Source of the DNA: UBA7672 sp035548775
GTDB taxonomy: Bacteria > Pseudomonadota > Alphaproteobacteria > Caulobacterales > Hyphomonadaceae
Direction: 5' to 3'
DNA length: 7,325 nt
Assembly (NCBI GenBank): GCA_035548775.1
Contig: DASZSI010000221.1
Coordinates: 1-7,325 of the forward strand
Positions 6,109-7,325 of this stretch are shown here, piece after piece (the first letter of the stretch is position 1; each line of letters begins with the position of its first letter). The notes beneath the pieces are model-generated. The model did not search any database, was not told the origin of the DNA, and saw only the letters and a program-made list of their open reading frames with translations. A program made the translations under genes and the position numbers.

Positions 6109-7325
6109 CTAGAGCTTGCAGTCGTTGACCAGGAAGTCGTCGATCGCTTTCAACGCGTCGCGGATGTTGTCGCCCGTCCACTTGTCGAGCTGGTGACCCA
6201 TGTTGGGCAAGACGACCAGCTTGGCTTTGCCCGTCGCTTTCACCGAGTTGTAGAAGTCGGTCGAGTGATAGAGCGGCACGCGTACATCGTGATCGCCGTG
6301 GAAGATCAGGATCGGCATGGCGAGTTTCGCCGTATTCTGCTGCGGATCCATGCCCTTCACGGTGCGGCCTTGCAGGGCGCGTTGCTGGCGGTTTTCGCCC
6401 CAGTTGTTGCTGATGCGCGTGAGGTTGGCGACGCCGGCGCCGGCGATGGCGCACTTGAACGGCCCGCCTGGACGCACCGACGCGGCGAAGGCGGCGAAGC
6501 CGCCATAGGAATAGCCGAAGATCGCGATGCGGTCTTTGTTCGCATAGCCTTCCTTCACCATCCAGTTGGCGCCGTCGTCCTTGTCGTCCTGCATCTTCTG
6601 GCCCCACTCGCCGTCGCCAGCGAGCCAGAGGTTGTGGCCCCAGCCCTCCGAGCCGCGGTATTGCGGCTGCAGGACTGCATAGCCGCGCGTGGCAAGAAAC
6701 TCGGTCCAGCCCGTCGCATCCCAGCTGATCTCATCGCGAGCCCACGGGCCGCCATGGGGCAGCACGATGGCCGGCGGCGGGGCGTCGCCCTTCTTCCAGC
6801 CCGGGGGCAGGGTGAGGAAAGCCGGAATCTTCAGGCCGTCGCGCGCCGAATAATAGACCAGCGAGCGGTCGCCCAGCGTTTCGGGCTTGATCCAGGGGCG
6901 TTGGTTGCCAATGCCCAGAAGCTTCGTCTTGTTGACGAGCATGTAGTAGGCCGGCGGGTTGCGCGGGCCTTGGGTGACGAACAAGACCTTGTTCTGGTCA
7001 TCCGTCATCGAAAGGATGCGGACGTTCTGGCCCTTGAAATTGGGAAGTTTGTCCAGCCCGTCCTGGATTGCCTTGATGCTCGGATCGACCCAGTAAACTT
7101 GGCGCTCGGCGCCATTGTAGGTGAACCCGAGAATCTTGCCGAAGTTCGATTTGTTTGAGCCGAGGATCGGCTCGCCAGCATCGAAGTCCTTGTGTGCGAA
7201 CAACGGCTGGTCATCGAACTTATGAGTGCGGGCGTCGTAGAGATAGACGGCGGCGTGGTCGCTGAACTTGTCGGTGACGATCAGGTACTTGCCGCTGTCC
7301 TCGTCGTAGCCGGCGACATCAAGCT
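6109..7325 (-). CDS. S9-family prolyl oligopeptidase-like serine peptidase, C-terminal part (5' end beyond window)
   Basis: The frame is open from the right edge to a TAG at 6111-6109, giving 404 visible residues; the true start is outside. The first half resembles the tail of a beta-propeller (repeated strand blocks such as KYLIVTDKFSDHAAVYLYD and RQVYWVDPS). An alpha/beta-hydrolase domain starts near visible residue 155, at SARDGLKIPAFLTLP. Catalytic features of clan SC family S9 are complete: HGGPWARD around 190, nucleophile Ser272 in FGYSYGGFAA (codon 6510-6508), Asp346 in HGDHDVRVP and His377 in NMGHQLDKW. Such enzymes cleave peptides, often after proline or as acyl-aminoacyl or dipeptidyl peptidases. 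Exact specificity and cellular location, including any signal peptide, cannot be judged without the N-terminus. It is convergent with bioA and shows no functional link to the biotin genes. Confidence 0.9.
   Translation of the reverse strand, partial: LDVAGYDEDSGKYLIVTDKFSDHAAVYLYDARTHKFDDQPLFAHKDFDAGEPILGSNKSNFGKILGFTYNGAERQVYWVDPSIKAIQDGLDKLPNFKGQNVRILSMTDDQNKVLFVTQGPRNPPAYYMLVNKTKLLGIGNQRPWIKPETLGDRSLVYYSARDGLKIPAFLTLPPGWKKGDAPPPAIVLPHGGPWARDEISWDATGWTEFLATRGYAVLQPQYRGSEGWGHNLWLAGDGEWGQKMQDDKDDGANWMVKEGYANKDRIAIFGYSYGGFAAFAASVRPGGPFKCAIAGAGVANLTRISNNWGENRQQRALQGRTVKGMDPQQNTAKLAMPILIFHGDHDVRVPLYHSTDFYNSVKATGKAKLVVLPNMGHQLDKWTGDNIRDALKAIDDFLVNDCKL

Noticed and set aside
5713..7158. A 481-codon open frame on the plus strand running over the end of bioA and opposite the S9 peptidase
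   Set aside because: It overlaps two well-supported genes out of frame and antisense, its composition is arginine- and valine-rich as expected from a GC-rich shadow frame, and it shows no family motif.
1..7325. Insertion sequences, CRISPR repeats, prophage or integrative-element boundaries
   Set aside because: No transposase, integrase, regularly spaced repeats, long direct or terminal inverted repeats, or tRNA attachment site was found; all genes are full or edge-truncated housekeeping types.

Overview
The window reads as an ordinary, gene-dense stretch of a moderately GC-rich bacterial chromosome. The proteins point to an alphaproteobacterium: an ExoD-family protein, a stand-alone SecF, a DctA-type C4-dicarboxylate carrier, a bioF-bioD pair divergent from bioA, and an S9-family prolyl oligopeptidase-like enzyme. 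This placement rests on protein character only, and no rRNA or other marker is present to fix the order or genus. I see no mobile element, CRISPR array, rRNA, tRNA or prophage gene.

Layout from left to right. (1) At 1-184, on the minus strand, lies the N-terminal part of an ExoD-family membrane protein whose remainder is beyond the left edge. (2) At 185-441 is a 257-base divergent intergenic region with two short GC-rich hairpins. (3) At 442-1401, plus strand, is a complete secF, the Sec translocase accessory subunit, without secD in front of it. (4) At 1525-2877, plus strand, is dctA. (5) At 2874-4702, minus strand, is the pair bioF then bioD, joined by an ATGA overlap. The bioD stop codon is interlocked with the convergent dctA stop. 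(6) At 4703-4778 is a short region from which bioF-bioD and bioA diverge. (7) At 4779-6047, plus strand, is bioA. (8) At 6058-6088 is a strong hairpin, probably a shared terminator. (9) From 6109 to the right edge, minus strand, is the catalytic C-terminal part of an S9 peptidase whose N-terminus lies outside the window.

The functional core is biotin synthesis. BioF makes 8-amino-7-oxononanoate (KAPA), BioA converts it to 7,8-diaminopelargonate (DAPA), and BioD closes the ureido ring to give dethiobiotin. Three consecutive steps are therefore encoded here. The final step (BioB) and pimeloyl supply (BioC/BioH, BioI, BioZ or another route) are not in the window. SecF, DctA, ExoD and the peptidase have no obvious functional tie to the biotin genes and look like ordinary chromosomal neighbours.

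I found no convincing undescribed system. The points most worth a second look are the separation of secF from secD, the compact bioF/bioA control region with its imperfect palindromes, and the interlocked convergent stops of dctA and bioD.
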